Shown here piece after piece: positions 7,335 through 15,181 of a stretch of DNA of 40,650 nt (the first letter of the stretch is position 1; every line of letters starts with the position of its first letter). The stretch is from the NCBI GenBank assembly GCA_903887415.1, contig CAISPO010000016.1, forward strand, positions 1 to 40,650, read 5' to 3'. The DNA comes from an uncultured Bacteroidota bacterium (GTDB lineage Bacteria; Bacteroidota; Bacteroidia; Chitinophagales; Chitinophagaceae). The position numbers were made by a program, and so were the translations under genes. The notes under the pieces are model-generated. The model saw nothing but the letters and a program-made list of their open reading frames with translations. It had not been told where the DNA came from and made no database searches.

Positions 7335-8680
7335 ACAACGGTTTGGCCAAAAAACAATACATACGCGCACTATTCATTCACAGGAGATGGTTTCTCCTGT
7401 TAGGCGGCTGTGTCGTTCTGTTGTTCGTTGCTTTCTTTATCAAATTTCTTTTTCAACCGGCCGTAGCTGCCACACTGGTCATACTTTTGCTGACTCTGCT
7501 CGACTATATTTTGCTATTCTTTGTCAATGGGGAGGTAAAAGCTGCACGGATAATGTCGCCCAGGTTCAGCATTGGCGATGAGAATGAGGTCTCGCTTATT
7601 GTCTCTAATTCTTATCCCTTTAAGGTCTCGGCATTGCTGATAGATGAGCTTCCTTTTCAATTCCAGGAGCGGAACTTTCAAAAGTCTGTCATTGTTGGGT
7701 ATCGTTCGGAAGACACGGTCGTCTATTCCCTGAAGCCACTATCGCGCGGCGAATATGGGTTTGGTTACTTGGTATGCTTTGTGTCAAGCCCTATTGGCCT
7801 CATCCGCAGGCGTTTTAAAATTGCCGAACCTGCTGTAATCAAAGTTTATCCCGCCTTCCAGCAATTACGAAAATACCAGCTTCTGGCTATTAGCGGCAAT
7901 ACGCTTACCGGGGTAAAAAAAGTAAGGCGGCTGGGGCATAGCCTGGAGTTTGAGAAAATAAAAGACTATGTGCAGGGTGATGATGTGCGCACCATAAACT
8001 GGAAAGCCACGGCCCGCAGCAGCAACCTGATGGTGAACACCTATACCGATGCCCGCCAGCAGCAGATCTATTGCCTCATTGACAAGGGCCGCAATATGAA
8101 AATGCCTTTTGAAGGCATGACCCTGCTCGACCATTCTATCAACTCCTGCCTTGCCTTGCTGAATGTAGCACTGCTGAAACAAGACAAAGCCGGGCTCATC
8201 ACTTTCTCCGACAAAATAAATGACATTATAGCTGCCGACAGGCGGAACGACCAGCTCCATCGCATACTGGAAACATTGTACAAACAACAGACACAATTTA
8301 AGGAGAGCGATTATGAGGCGGTATGGAATATAGTACATCGCCGCATCACACAGCGCAGCCTCATACTATTGTTCACTAATTTCGAGACCTACTCTTCTCT
8401 TGAAAGGCAGTTGTCGTTTCTTAAAAGAATAGCGCAGCGGCATCTCGTTTGTGTTATCTTCTTCCAAAACACGCTCCTTAAAGAAATACACGAATCAACA
8501 CCCGACAGCATAGAAGGCATCTACATAAAAACCATCGCCGACCAGTTCGACCTGGAGAAACGCCTTATCGTAAAAGAGCTGCGCATGCACGGCATTCTGT
8601 CCATTCTCACAACCCCGCAAAACCTTAGCGTGGACGTGGTGAATAAATACCTGGAACTGAAGGCAAGGCCGATGGTGTAA
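7256..8680 (+). CDS. DUF58 domain-containing protein
   Basis: The frame is 474 residues from the only upstream ATG (7256), but that ATG lies inside repeat copy 2 and about 29 residues would be translated repeat. A TTG at 7343 would give LAKKQYIRALFIHRRWF, much closer to a normal DUF58 N-terminus, and is the better biological start. Two membrane helices follow (about residues 46-92 of the long form). The DUF58 core then has the LEFEKIKDYVQGDDVRTINW motif with the D..R.I.W signature. It is the partner of the MoxR ATPase and the last gene of the operon. DUF58 proteins have a VWA-like fold and are proposed MoxR clients or adaptors. Confidence 0.9.
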   Translation: MGAIYQRGVKPLDSNNNTQISPERAQYNGLAKKQYIRALFIHRRWFLLLGGCVVLLFVAFFIKFLFQPAVAATLVILLLTLLDYILLFFVNGEVKAARIMSPRFSIGDENEVSLIVSNSYPFKVSALLIDELPFQFQERNFQKSVIVGYRSEDTVVYSLKPLSRGEYGFGYLVCFVSSPIGLIRRRFKIAEPAVIKVYPAFQQLRKYQLLAISGNTLTGVKKVRRLGHSLEFEKIKDYVQGDDVRTINWKATARSSNLMVNTYTDARQQQIYCLIDKGRNMKMPFEGMTLLDHSINSCLALLNVALLKQDKAGLITFSDKINDIIAADRRNDQLHRILETLYKQQTQFKESDYEAVWNIVHRRITQRSLILLFTNFETYSSLERQLSFLKRIAQRHLVCVIFFQNTLLKEIHESTPDSIEGIYIKTIADQFDLEKRLIVKELRMHGILSILTTPQNLSVDVVNKYLELKARPMV

Positions 8681-8734
8681 GCCAGACTGCGGCAGGCACG
8701 CTCTTCGAAAGAGAAAACGTGTGCGCGTAACACC

Positions 8735-8792
8735 TCCCCTCCTGTTTTTAGGAGGGGACGCTCAAAAACATAGCGAAGCGGTGTTTTTGAGC
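8735..8792. repeat. Double-hairpin intergenic repeat in the 351-bp gap after the DUF58 gene
   Basis: TCCCCTCCT (8735-8743) pairs with AGGAGGGGA (8750-8758) around a T-rich loop. Directly after it, GCTCAAAAACA (8760-8770) pairs perfectly with TGTTTTTGAGC (8782-8792) around an 11-nt loop. A CTGGGGTGGTTGG tail follows. This layout resembles extragenic palindromes scattered in Bacteroidota genomes. It could also end transcription of the SpoIIM-DUF58 operon, but no T-run follows the second stem. The rest of the gap (8793-8974) shows no gene. Confidence 0.65.
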
Positions 8793-8974
8793 TGGGGTGG
8801 TTGGCTCGAGCTGAACAGACTGCTCATTCTGCGCATTTTCAATAAATTGTTTGTCATTCATTTAAAATACTTCTATCGCAGCCCCATCGAACCATGACTG
8901 TTGATGTTTAAATTGAATTTTAATCAAAGTACAAGCTCACAAATTAAACCATGCCAAGTAAAAATATTTTCTTC

Positions 8975-9031
8975 TTTACCCAAGGTTCACCGCTGATTTT
9001 GCGTCTATATATATAGACCAAAATTTTTTTC
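8975..9031 (+). promoter_or_regulatory. Upstream region shared by the two tandem T9SS genes (first copy)
   Basis: The stretch beginning TTACCCAAGGTTCA, running through GATTTTGCG and ending in GTCTATATA, is nearly repeated before the second paralog at 10734-10769. Here it also contains a perfect 16-bp palindrome, GTCTATATATATAGAC (9003-9018), ending 13 nt before the ATG. It probably holds the promoter and perhaps an operator, since no clear TAnnTTTG box is seen. Confidence 0.5.
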
Positions 9032-10717
9032 ATGAAAAGATCTCTGCTTTTTGCATTCTTATGCTGCTCGGGCACTGCCGGGATTCATGCGCAAACGCCT
9101 TTCGCTACCAGCGATTCAGTCAACGTCAACAGAATTAACGCAAGGATGCTTGTGCATGGCGATATGTTCTGGAATCCGGCGACCGGTGTCGCCGCCTGCG
9201 AATTCCCACAGGGCTCAGGCAAGAATATTAATTTCGCAAGCGCCTTGTGGATGTCAGGGTATGACGGCAGCGGACAATTGCATTTGACAGCACAGACCTA
9301 CCGGCAAAATGGAAACGATTATTGGCCGGGGCCACTAGACTCAAGTGATACCCTTACTTACGCCTCCTCGCAAAACTGGGCTAAAATATGGAAAGTAAAT
9401 AATAGCGACCTGCAATATTTTTTGGGACTCACAACGCATACGACCACTAATACGCCACAGGCTATTTTAACATGGCCTGCAAAAGGCAATGTAAATGCAC
9501 AAGGCAATGCAGGGGCAGCCCTCACCATAACAAACGACATGGCGCCGTTTATAGACTTAAATGGTAATGGCATATATGAACCTCTCCTTGGTGAATACCC
9601 GGATATTAAAGGAGACCAGGCCCTGTGGTGGGTATTCAGTGACAATGGCCCTACGCATACCCAAAGCAATGGAAAACCATTGGGAGTGGAGGTACATGCA
9701 ATGGCCTATGCATACAGCAGGGGTACTTTGATAGATAACGTTATTTATTTCGACTATACAGTAGTCAACCGGTCTCCAAATAGCTACAGCAATATGAGAA
9801 TCGGGCTGTGGGATGATATAGATTTAGGTTGATACTATGACGATTACATCGGCTTTGACTCAACACATAGAATGGGGATAACTTACAATGGCACAACTGA
9901 CGACGGCGCGGCAGGCGGGCATCCCTTAAACTCCTATGGCACGGATATACCAATGGTGGGGATCACAATGATAGTATTGCCCGGAGATACGGGCACAACA
10001 TTTTCGCCGGCAGGTAGCTTCACTTATTTTAACAACGACGCCTCAATAATAGGGAACCCTATCGTTGATACTCAATTCAATAATTACCTGCGGTCAAAGA
10101 TCCTCAATGGTGAGCATTTTAGTAATGACTACACGGGCCCGGGAATACCAAGTCATGGGTACGGGTCGGGGCCGGATTGTAATTATGTTTTCACCGGCGA
10201 CCCTTCTATTCCCGCCCAATGGTCGGAGTGTCAAAGTGAAAACACCCCAGGCGACCGGCGCTTTATTATTACTTCCAATAACTTCACATTGACGCCAGGA
10301 AGCAGCCAGCACATAGTTATGGCATTAGTGACCACAAATCCTGATACCAGTAATGGTTGCGGTGACCCGGGCCTCACTTTTGACAGTATAAAAACAGTCG
10401 CCGACACCGCCTGGTCGGATTACTTTACCCAGCCAGCCACCATACCTAGCTCTGTTAATTCTATAGCGCAGCTGAACGCTGTGAATATTTACCCAAATCC
10501 TGCGCACGATAAACTATACATCGAAAGCAACAGCAATACAATTGGCGAAGTTGCTATAACCATTTACAATTCTATAGGGCAGCAAATGGTAGTCGATGTC
10601 ACCAGATTCATTACCAGGGAAGAAATTGATGTGAGTCATTTGCCGGAAGGGGTGTATTATGTAAAGTATAGAAATGGCAACGTGCAAAAAAAAGTGAAGT
10701 TTGTAAAAGTAGAGTGA
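9032..10717 (+). pseudogene. T9SS-secreted protein interrupted by an in-frame TGA (paralog 1)
   Basis: One frame of 561 codons plus stop, split by TGA at 9830-9832 (codon 267). The halves are 9032-9832 (266 aa with signal peptide ending IHAQ) and the same-frame remainder to 10717. Sequence on both sides of the stop aligns with the intact paralog at 10792-12465, for example DLNGNGIYEPLLGEYPDIKG before it and YIGFDS, GITYNGT and IYPNPAHDKLYIES after it. The C-terminal IYPNPAHDKLYIE tail is a type A T9SS sorting signal, which the short product would lack, so it could not be exported normally. DLNGNGIYEP resembles a calcium-binding loop. The family is a Bacteroidota secreted family of unknown role. 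One substitution explains the break; read-through cannot be excluded. Confidence 0.8.
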
Positions 10718-10733
10718 TAATAAAAATGTCTCC

Positions 10734-10791
10734 TTACCCAAGATTCAGGCTCGATTTTACGTCTATATAGGTATACCTTGGTTAATTTCTT
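10734..10791 (+). promoter_or_regulatory. Upstream region shared by the two tandem T9SS genes (second copy)
   Basis: TTACCCAAGATTCA, then GATTTTACG and GTCTATATA (10761-10769) match the leader of the first paralog. The ATG is 22 nt downstream, against 20 nt in the first copy. The palindrome has degenerated here to GTCTATATAGGTATAC. Its position in a short intergenic gap (74 bp) suggests each paralog carries its own promoter, copied with the gene. Confidence 0.5.
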
Positions 10792-12465
10792 ATGATAAGA
10801 TCACTACTTTCTGCTTTCTTATTCTGTATTGCACTCACCCGGCTGTCCGCGCAAACGCCGTTCAATACAACAGATTCCATTAATGTCAACAACATTAACG
10901 CCGCGGTGCTTGTACACGGAGATATGTGGTGTAAGCCAGATACTTTTAAATATCATTGTTATTTTCCTGCGGATTCAACCAAAAATATTTCAGGCCCGGG
11001 AGCTATATGGATGAGTGGCTATGATGCTGCCGGACAGCTACATATAGCTGCCCAAACATACAGCCAAAACGGCAACGATTATTGGCCGGGACCGTTGGAT
11101 ACTAGCGACACACTCACCTATGCAACATCGCAAAACTGGGCCAAAATATGGAAAGTCAGCAATTCGGATATACAGTATTTCCTTAGTTTGTCCACCCATA
11201 CTATAGCTAACACGCCCCAGTCAATTTTAACGTGGCCGGGAAGAGGGAATATAAATGCGCAAGGCAATGCCGGTGTTTCGCTGACTGTTACAAATGACAT
11301 GGCACCATTTGTTGACCTCAACGGGAATGGCATTTACGAACCACTATCTGGCGAATATCCGGATATTAAAGGCGATGAGGCATTATGGTGGGTATTTAGT
11401 GACAACGGCCCTGCTCATACTACAACAAATGGAAGGCCGCTTGATGTGGAAGTACATGCAATGGCCTATGCCTATAAAAGAAACACACTGATAGATAATG
11501 TTGTTTATTATGAATACAGCATCATTAACCGCTCTCCGAATAGTTACAGTAATTTCAGGATGGCGCAATTTGATATGTCGATATTAGGGACTGGCAGCGA
11601 TTTTGAAACCTACATTGGTTTTGATTCAGCATGGCGGATGAGTATTACTTATAATGGAACTAACGATAATGGCGGTTTCACAAATCCGAGAGGATACGGG
11701 CTTAACCCGCCAGTCTCAGGTATTACTATGATCGTTCTGCCTGGCGATGCGGGCACAAGCTATGTTCCTCCTGGCAACTTTATGTACTACAATAATGATA
11801 ACTCAATAGTTGGCAACCCCGTCGTTGACACGGAATATAATAACTACATGCGTGGAAAATACAAGTATGGTGGTCGCTTAACTAATGACTATACGGCGGC
11901 AGGTACGCCAACTATCGGATATGGCTCAGGCCCAGATTGTAACTACGTTTTTCCCGGCGACCCGTCTATTACTACAGAGTGGTCAGAATGTGCTTGCAAT
12001 AATACTCCAGGTGATAGACGCTATGTCCTTTCCAGTAATGATTTTACGCTATCTGCCGGAGGCACACAAAAAGTGGTGTTTGCACTTATTGTTACAGACA
12101 CGTTGGCTGGCGGCTGCCCGTTTGCTAACTTTAATGGTATCGGCATTGTCGCCGACACCGCTTGGGCAGATTACTTTAATCCGCCACCCTCGATACCGAG
12201 TTCAGTTAGTTGTTTAGCACAGCTAGACGCTATAAACATCTACCCAAACCCTGCACACGATAAATTGTATATTGAAAACAAAAGCAGCGCAGCTGGTGAC
12301 GAATCTGTAACGATATATAATTCTATTGGACAGGTAATGTATGTTTCAATCAACCAGAGTAATACAAAAGATACTATTGATATAAGCCCATTACCGCCGG
12401 GCCCGTACCATGTATTGTACCGAAAAGGAGATCAGCAAAAGAGCGCAACATTCATTAAAGATTGA
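10792..12465 (+). CDS. T9SS-secreted protein, intact paralog 2
   Basis: A 557-residue protein with a signal peptide (ending RLSAQ, about residue 21) and a long ectodomain. Near residue 183 it has DLNGNGIYEPLSGEYPDIKG, which looks like a calcium-binding loop, then ALWWVFSDNGPAH and a DVEVHAMAYAY segment typical of a Bacteroidota secreted family without assigned activity. The last 85 residues are a type A T9SS sorting domain (INIYPNPAHDKLYIE ... GPYHVLYRKGD). It is the tandem paralog of the broken gene just upstream, and the two align along almost their whole length. It is probably cell-surface attached or released; no catalytic residues were identified. Confidence 0.9.
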   Translation: MIRSLLSAFLFCIALTRLSAQTPFNTTDSINVNNINAAVLVHGDMWCKPDTFKYHCYFPADSTKNISGPGAIWMSGYDAAGQLHIAAQTYSQNGNDYWPGPLDTSDTLTYATSQNWAKIWKVSNSDIQYFLSLSTHTIANTPQSILTWPGRGNINAQGNAGVSLTVTNDMAPFVDLNGNGIYEPLSGEYPDIKGDEALWWVFSDNGPAHTTTNGRPLDVEVHAMAYAYKRNTLIDNVVYYEYSIINRSPNSYSNFRMAQFDMSILGTGSDFETYIGFDSAWRMSITYNGTNDNGGFTNPRGYGLNPPVSGITMIVLPGDAGTSYVPPGNFMYYNNDNSIVGNPVVDTEYNNYMRGKYKYGGRLTNDYTAAGTPTIGYGSGPDCNYVFPGDPSITTEWSECACNNTPGDRRYVLSSNDFTLSAGGTQKVVFALIVTDTLAGGCPFANFNGIGIVADTAWADYFNPPPSIPSSVSCLAQLDAINIYPNPAHDKLYIENKSSAAGDESVTIYNSIGQVMYVSINQSNTKDTIDISPLPPGPYHVLYRKGDQQKSATFIKD

Positions 12466-12679
12466 TCCTAATACAATTCCCTTTATAAACAAACCGTTGT
12501 CCGCCATAACTAAAATGGGTAACAATACCCAATGACACGCAGGGTGCAAATGAAAAACCACCCGTCGAAACAGGCGGTTTTGGGTAACGTGCTACGGCTT
12601 GACATACCAGCCAGTTGCCATTATAGTGCGTTCTGCTATCCTTTCTTCTTTGTAGTATTCGCTTTGGTGTGGCTCCGTT

Positions 12680-12710
12680 CTTCCCGATGTTAGTTAAGCG
12701 CATCGGGAAG
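12680..12710. repeat. Perfect 10-bp inverted repeat
   Basis: CTTCCCGATG (12680-12689) and CATCGGGAAG (12701-12710) pair without mismatch around an 11-nt loop. It lies about 215 bp after the T9SS gene and no T-run follows, so it is not a standard intrinsic terminator. A repeat-family palindrome or a distant structure at the 3' end of the transcript are both possible. Confidence 0.6.
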
Positions 12711-12934
12711 TGAGTATATAAACCGGTCTCCGACCAGCTTCACCAGCACTACAGCCCATGTAACATATACCGTCTTCAACCCCAACCCCTTATCTTGAAA
12801 ATATTTTACATCATATCCCGCCAACAGCACATGACAGTGCGAAAAACGCACCGTCATAAAAATCCGTTTTTGTCCTGAACCAAAATCATACGACCTTTAT
12901 GCCAAAAGCAAAAAAAAGCAATATTTCATAAAAA

Positions 12935-12980
12935 AGTCTATGCGTCCTTTGCGATTTTCTTCGCGCCCTTTGCGTGAAAT
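12935..12980. repeat. Intergenic 'CCTTTGCG' word repeat
   Basis: The words TGCGTCCTTTGCG and CGCGCCCTTTGCG occur back to back, separated by ATTTTCTT. Such tandem CCTTTGCG words are familiar from non-coding gaps in Bacteroidota genomes. They do not code and their role is unknown. Confidence 0.55.
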
Positions 12981-13435
12981 GCACCTGCAAGGGTAACCCA
13001 AAATCAGGACGATACCCACTGTAAACAAAGGTCAGGATTACCGCAGAAAGTTTACAGTAAATCAGTTAATCTCGGCTAATCTGAGGTTCAGACAGTGGGG
13101 CATTTTGGGGCATAAAGCGGGACATTTTTGTAACCAAAAGCACATCAGGAGAATCTTTTAAGCAAAAGAATCGACGTTCAAACCTGCCCCACCCTGTGGC
13201 AAAATGGGAAATACAAACAAAATATAATAACATCCCCAAAACCAGCCACCGTAAAGGAATACATCCGAATCATTACCAAACAAAAATGCCCCATATTTCC
13301 TCAGAAAAAATATAAAATCAGTGGGGTATCCCAAAACTGACAACCCCTGAAATCTCAAAATCAGCTAATCCGCGATTCAAAAGTGGTAGTATAGCATTAG
13401 TTAATTATTTTGCAGGATAATTGAAGCAACTAATA

Positions 13436-14398
13436 ATGCAGCGGCTGTTTATCTTAGTTTTATTGTTTGTAGTTTTCCTTTTGGGCGCCTGTAAAAAAGA
13501 CATGCTTTATTTTCAAAGTGTGCAGAAAATAAACAGCTATACCGATACTGACCGGCTCAACAAGATATTATTCATTGATAGCAGCAATGGCTTTATTGCG
13601 GGCGGCGAGCGGTTTGCCGACGCAGTAATACTCGCAACACACGATGGCGGCTATACCTGGCAAAAGATGTCATTCCCCGTAGCGGGCAAAGGCCTCTACG
13701 ACATGGTAGTATCACCTTCCGGCGCTATATGCGCTTGCGGGTTCGATGGTAAGTTCCTCCGCTCTTATGACCAGGGCAATACATGGCTGTTTACACAGAT
13801 GTACTATTTCGCTTTTTCCGGCATGGCGTTTACCGATGCAGCACATGCTATAGCCGTGGGCGGGGTCAGCTTCAATGAAGGCACATTGCAATACATGGAC
13901 AGTAGTGGTAAGGTAACCAGCAGTGATTCTCTTGGTTATGAGCTGAACAAAATAACAATGACGTCAAACAGCACTGGCTATATCTGCGGCTATGGCGCTA
14001 TGCAAAAAACGACAGATGGCGGCAAGACATGGGCGTTTCAGAATGTGCAGGGCGATAACTTCATGGCAATGGATATACATGGCGATGAAATATGGATGTG
14101 CGGCTACAACGGCGGTATATATTATACTTCAGATGGCGGCAACAACTGGACGCGCTACCGCAACGGGAATGATGTTATCCTGCCACGCTACCGGCTGTTG
14201 TGTATATTATTTACCGACGATAACAGTGGCTGGGCTGCCGGGGAAGGCGGCAAAGTGATCCATTCTACGGATGGCGGCAGGCACTGGGCAGAATACAAAC
14301 AGTTTACCACAAACGCCATACGCAGCATTGCCCGGCGCCCTAACGGCGACCTGCTCATGGCTGGTGATGCGGGTGCATTGTACCGCCTTACACCTTAG
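13436..14398 (+). CDS. Asp-box (YCF48/BNR-like) beta-propeller lipoprotein
   Basis: A 320-residue protein from ATG 13436; a TTG five codons earlier is less likely. It has a lipobox LLGAC (Cys about 17), so it is an exported lipoprotein. Five Asp-box motifs of the form [ST]-x-D-x-G-x-x-W are visible: HDGGYTW, YDQGNTW, TDGGKTW, SDGGNNW and TDGGRHW. This pattern gives a photosystem-assembly (YCF48)/sialidase-like propeller. The propeller usually serves as a binding scaffold, and no glycosidase residues are evident. It follows the repeat-rich gap and stands alone on the plus strand. Confidence 0.85.
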   Translation: MQRLFILVLLFVVFLLGACKKDMLYFQSVQKINSYTDTDRLNKILFIDSSNGFIAGGERFADAVILATHDGGYTWQKMSFPVAGKGLYDMVVSPSGAICACGFDGKFLRSYDQGNTWLFTQMYYFAFSGMAFTDAAHAIAVGGVSFNEGTLQYMDSSGKVTSSDSLGYELNKITMTSNSTGYICGYGAMQKTTDGGKTWAFQNVQGDNFMAMDIHGDEIWMCGYNGGIYYTSDGGNNWTRYRNGNDVILPRYRLLCILFTDDNSGWAAGEGGKVIHSTDGGRHWAEYKQFTTNAIRSIARRPNGDLLMAGDAGALYRLTP

Positions 14399-14424
14399 TG
14401 TAATCCAGCCAATATTATCAATTG

Positions 14425-14497
14425 CCCCGGCCTTCAGGTCGGGGGTGAAAAGCAATAATATGAGCGGCTTTAGCCGAAATAGCCAAGTGATTTCGGC
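14425..14497. repeat. Palindromic extragenic repeat between convergent genes
   Basis: Three nested stems are visible: CCCCGGCCT (14425-14433) with AGGTCGGGG (14436-14444), CGGCT (14465-14469) with AGCCG (14472-14476), and GCCGAAAT (14473-14480) with ATTTCGGC (14490-14497). The second and third share bases and so cannot form together. It sits between the 3' ends of the Asp-box gene and miaE and could end both transcripts. It differs in sequence from the 7181-7334 repeat. Confidence 0.6.
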
Positions 14498-14517
14498 AAA
14501 ATGCCATTGACATTATA

Positions 14518-15120
14518 TTAATGCATCCTGTCGCCGCGGGGTGCTAATAATTGCAGCACTCGCGTCTCAATATCCAGCCATTGCTTCCATGCTGTGCGTA
14601 CTTTTTCTACAAGGTAGTATTGTTCCGCAAGTTCAATAAAAAGGCGGTAATGCCCGGCTTCGGAGATCATAAATTTATAGTAAAAGCTGCGCAGCGCCTC
14701 TTCTTCCAGGTTCTCGGATAACAAGCGGAAGCGCTCGCAACTACGGGCTTCTATCAGGGCGCACAGCATCAATTTATGCAGCAGTTTTTCATCTCCCGGT
14801 ATGTTTTTGGGTGTGTACTGTATCAGCAGGTTCACATAGTCATCCTTACGCTGGCGGCCAAGGCTATACCCTCTTTTCTTCATCTCTGCCCACACCATGC
14901 GGAAGTGCCCCCACTCTTCTGTCACAATCGGAGACAAGGCATTTACCAAATCAATTTTCTCGGGATACCGCTGGATAAGAGTAATACACTGTGTCGCCGC
15001 TTTCTGCTCACAAAAGGCATGGTCCGTAAGTATCTCCTCAAGAGACACAGATGCAAGATCGGTCCAGCGCGGATCAGTGGGCATTTTCAGGCCGAGTATG
15101 GAATTTTCAGAAGTGCTCAT
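14518..15120 (-). CDS. miaE: tRNA-(2-methylthio-N6-isopentenyladenosine) hydroxylase MiaE
   Basis: A 200-residue protein from ATG 15120; the frame opens six codons earlier with TTG. MiaE is a non-heme diiron monooxygenase that hydroxylates the ms2i6A37 side chain of tRNA. The ferritin-like helices carry the expected iron ligands: Glu38 (AFCEQK), Glu69 and His72 (TEEWGH), Glu124 (LIEARSCERF), Glu154 and His157 (SEAGHY). SFYYKFMISEAGHYRLF is highly typical. It lies 61 nt after the three-domain polysaccharide gene and may be co-transcribed with it. The gap contains AAAAGTCAAAA words. Confidence 0.93.
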   Translation of the reverse strand: MSTSENSILGLKMPTDPRWTDLASVSLEEILTDHAFCEQKAATQCITLIQRYPEKIDLVNALSPIVTEEWGHFRMVWAEMKKRGYSLGRQRKDDYVNLLIQYTPKNIPGDEKLLHKLMLCALIEARSCERFRLLSENLEEEALRSFYYKFMISEAGHYRLFIELAEQYYLVEKVRTAWKQWLDIETRVLQLLAPRGDRMH

Positions 15121-15181
15121 TTCAAATTCAAAAGTCAAAAGTTAAAAGTCAAAACCTGTCCGTGCAGTTTCGAGTTGGCCG

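Larger units (their letters stand above)
12466..13435. other. 970-bp intergenic region of degenerate repeats, no convincing gene
   Basis: No supported coding frame: the two short minus frames here have no recognisable motif and no good start. The stretch holds a perfect 10-bp hairpin (12680-12710), a TTTGCG-word block (12935-12980) and two copies of an ATCAGnTAATC word (13060-13090 and 13358-13380). It also has opposed GGGGCAT / ATGCCCC words (near 13097-13112 and 13284-13296) and CCCACTG / CAGTGGG words (near 13015 and 13319). This looks like a landing zone for intergenic repeats, possibly including a decayed small palindromic element between about 13010 and 13335. Confidence 0.5.

Noticed and set aside
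12455..12703. Minus-strand frame of 82 codons after the second T9SS gene
   Set aside because: No recognised motif, no promoter, and it runs antisense into the 3' end of the T9SS gene and across the hairpin at 12680.
13158..13358. Minus-strand frame of 66 codons in the repeat-rich gap
   Set aside because: Composition is driven by the inverted repeats; no start signal and no motif.
14518..15138. Longer MiaE start at TTG 15138
   Set aside because: The six extra codons fall in the AAAAGTCAAAA word repeat; ATG 15120 gives the usual N-terminal length.
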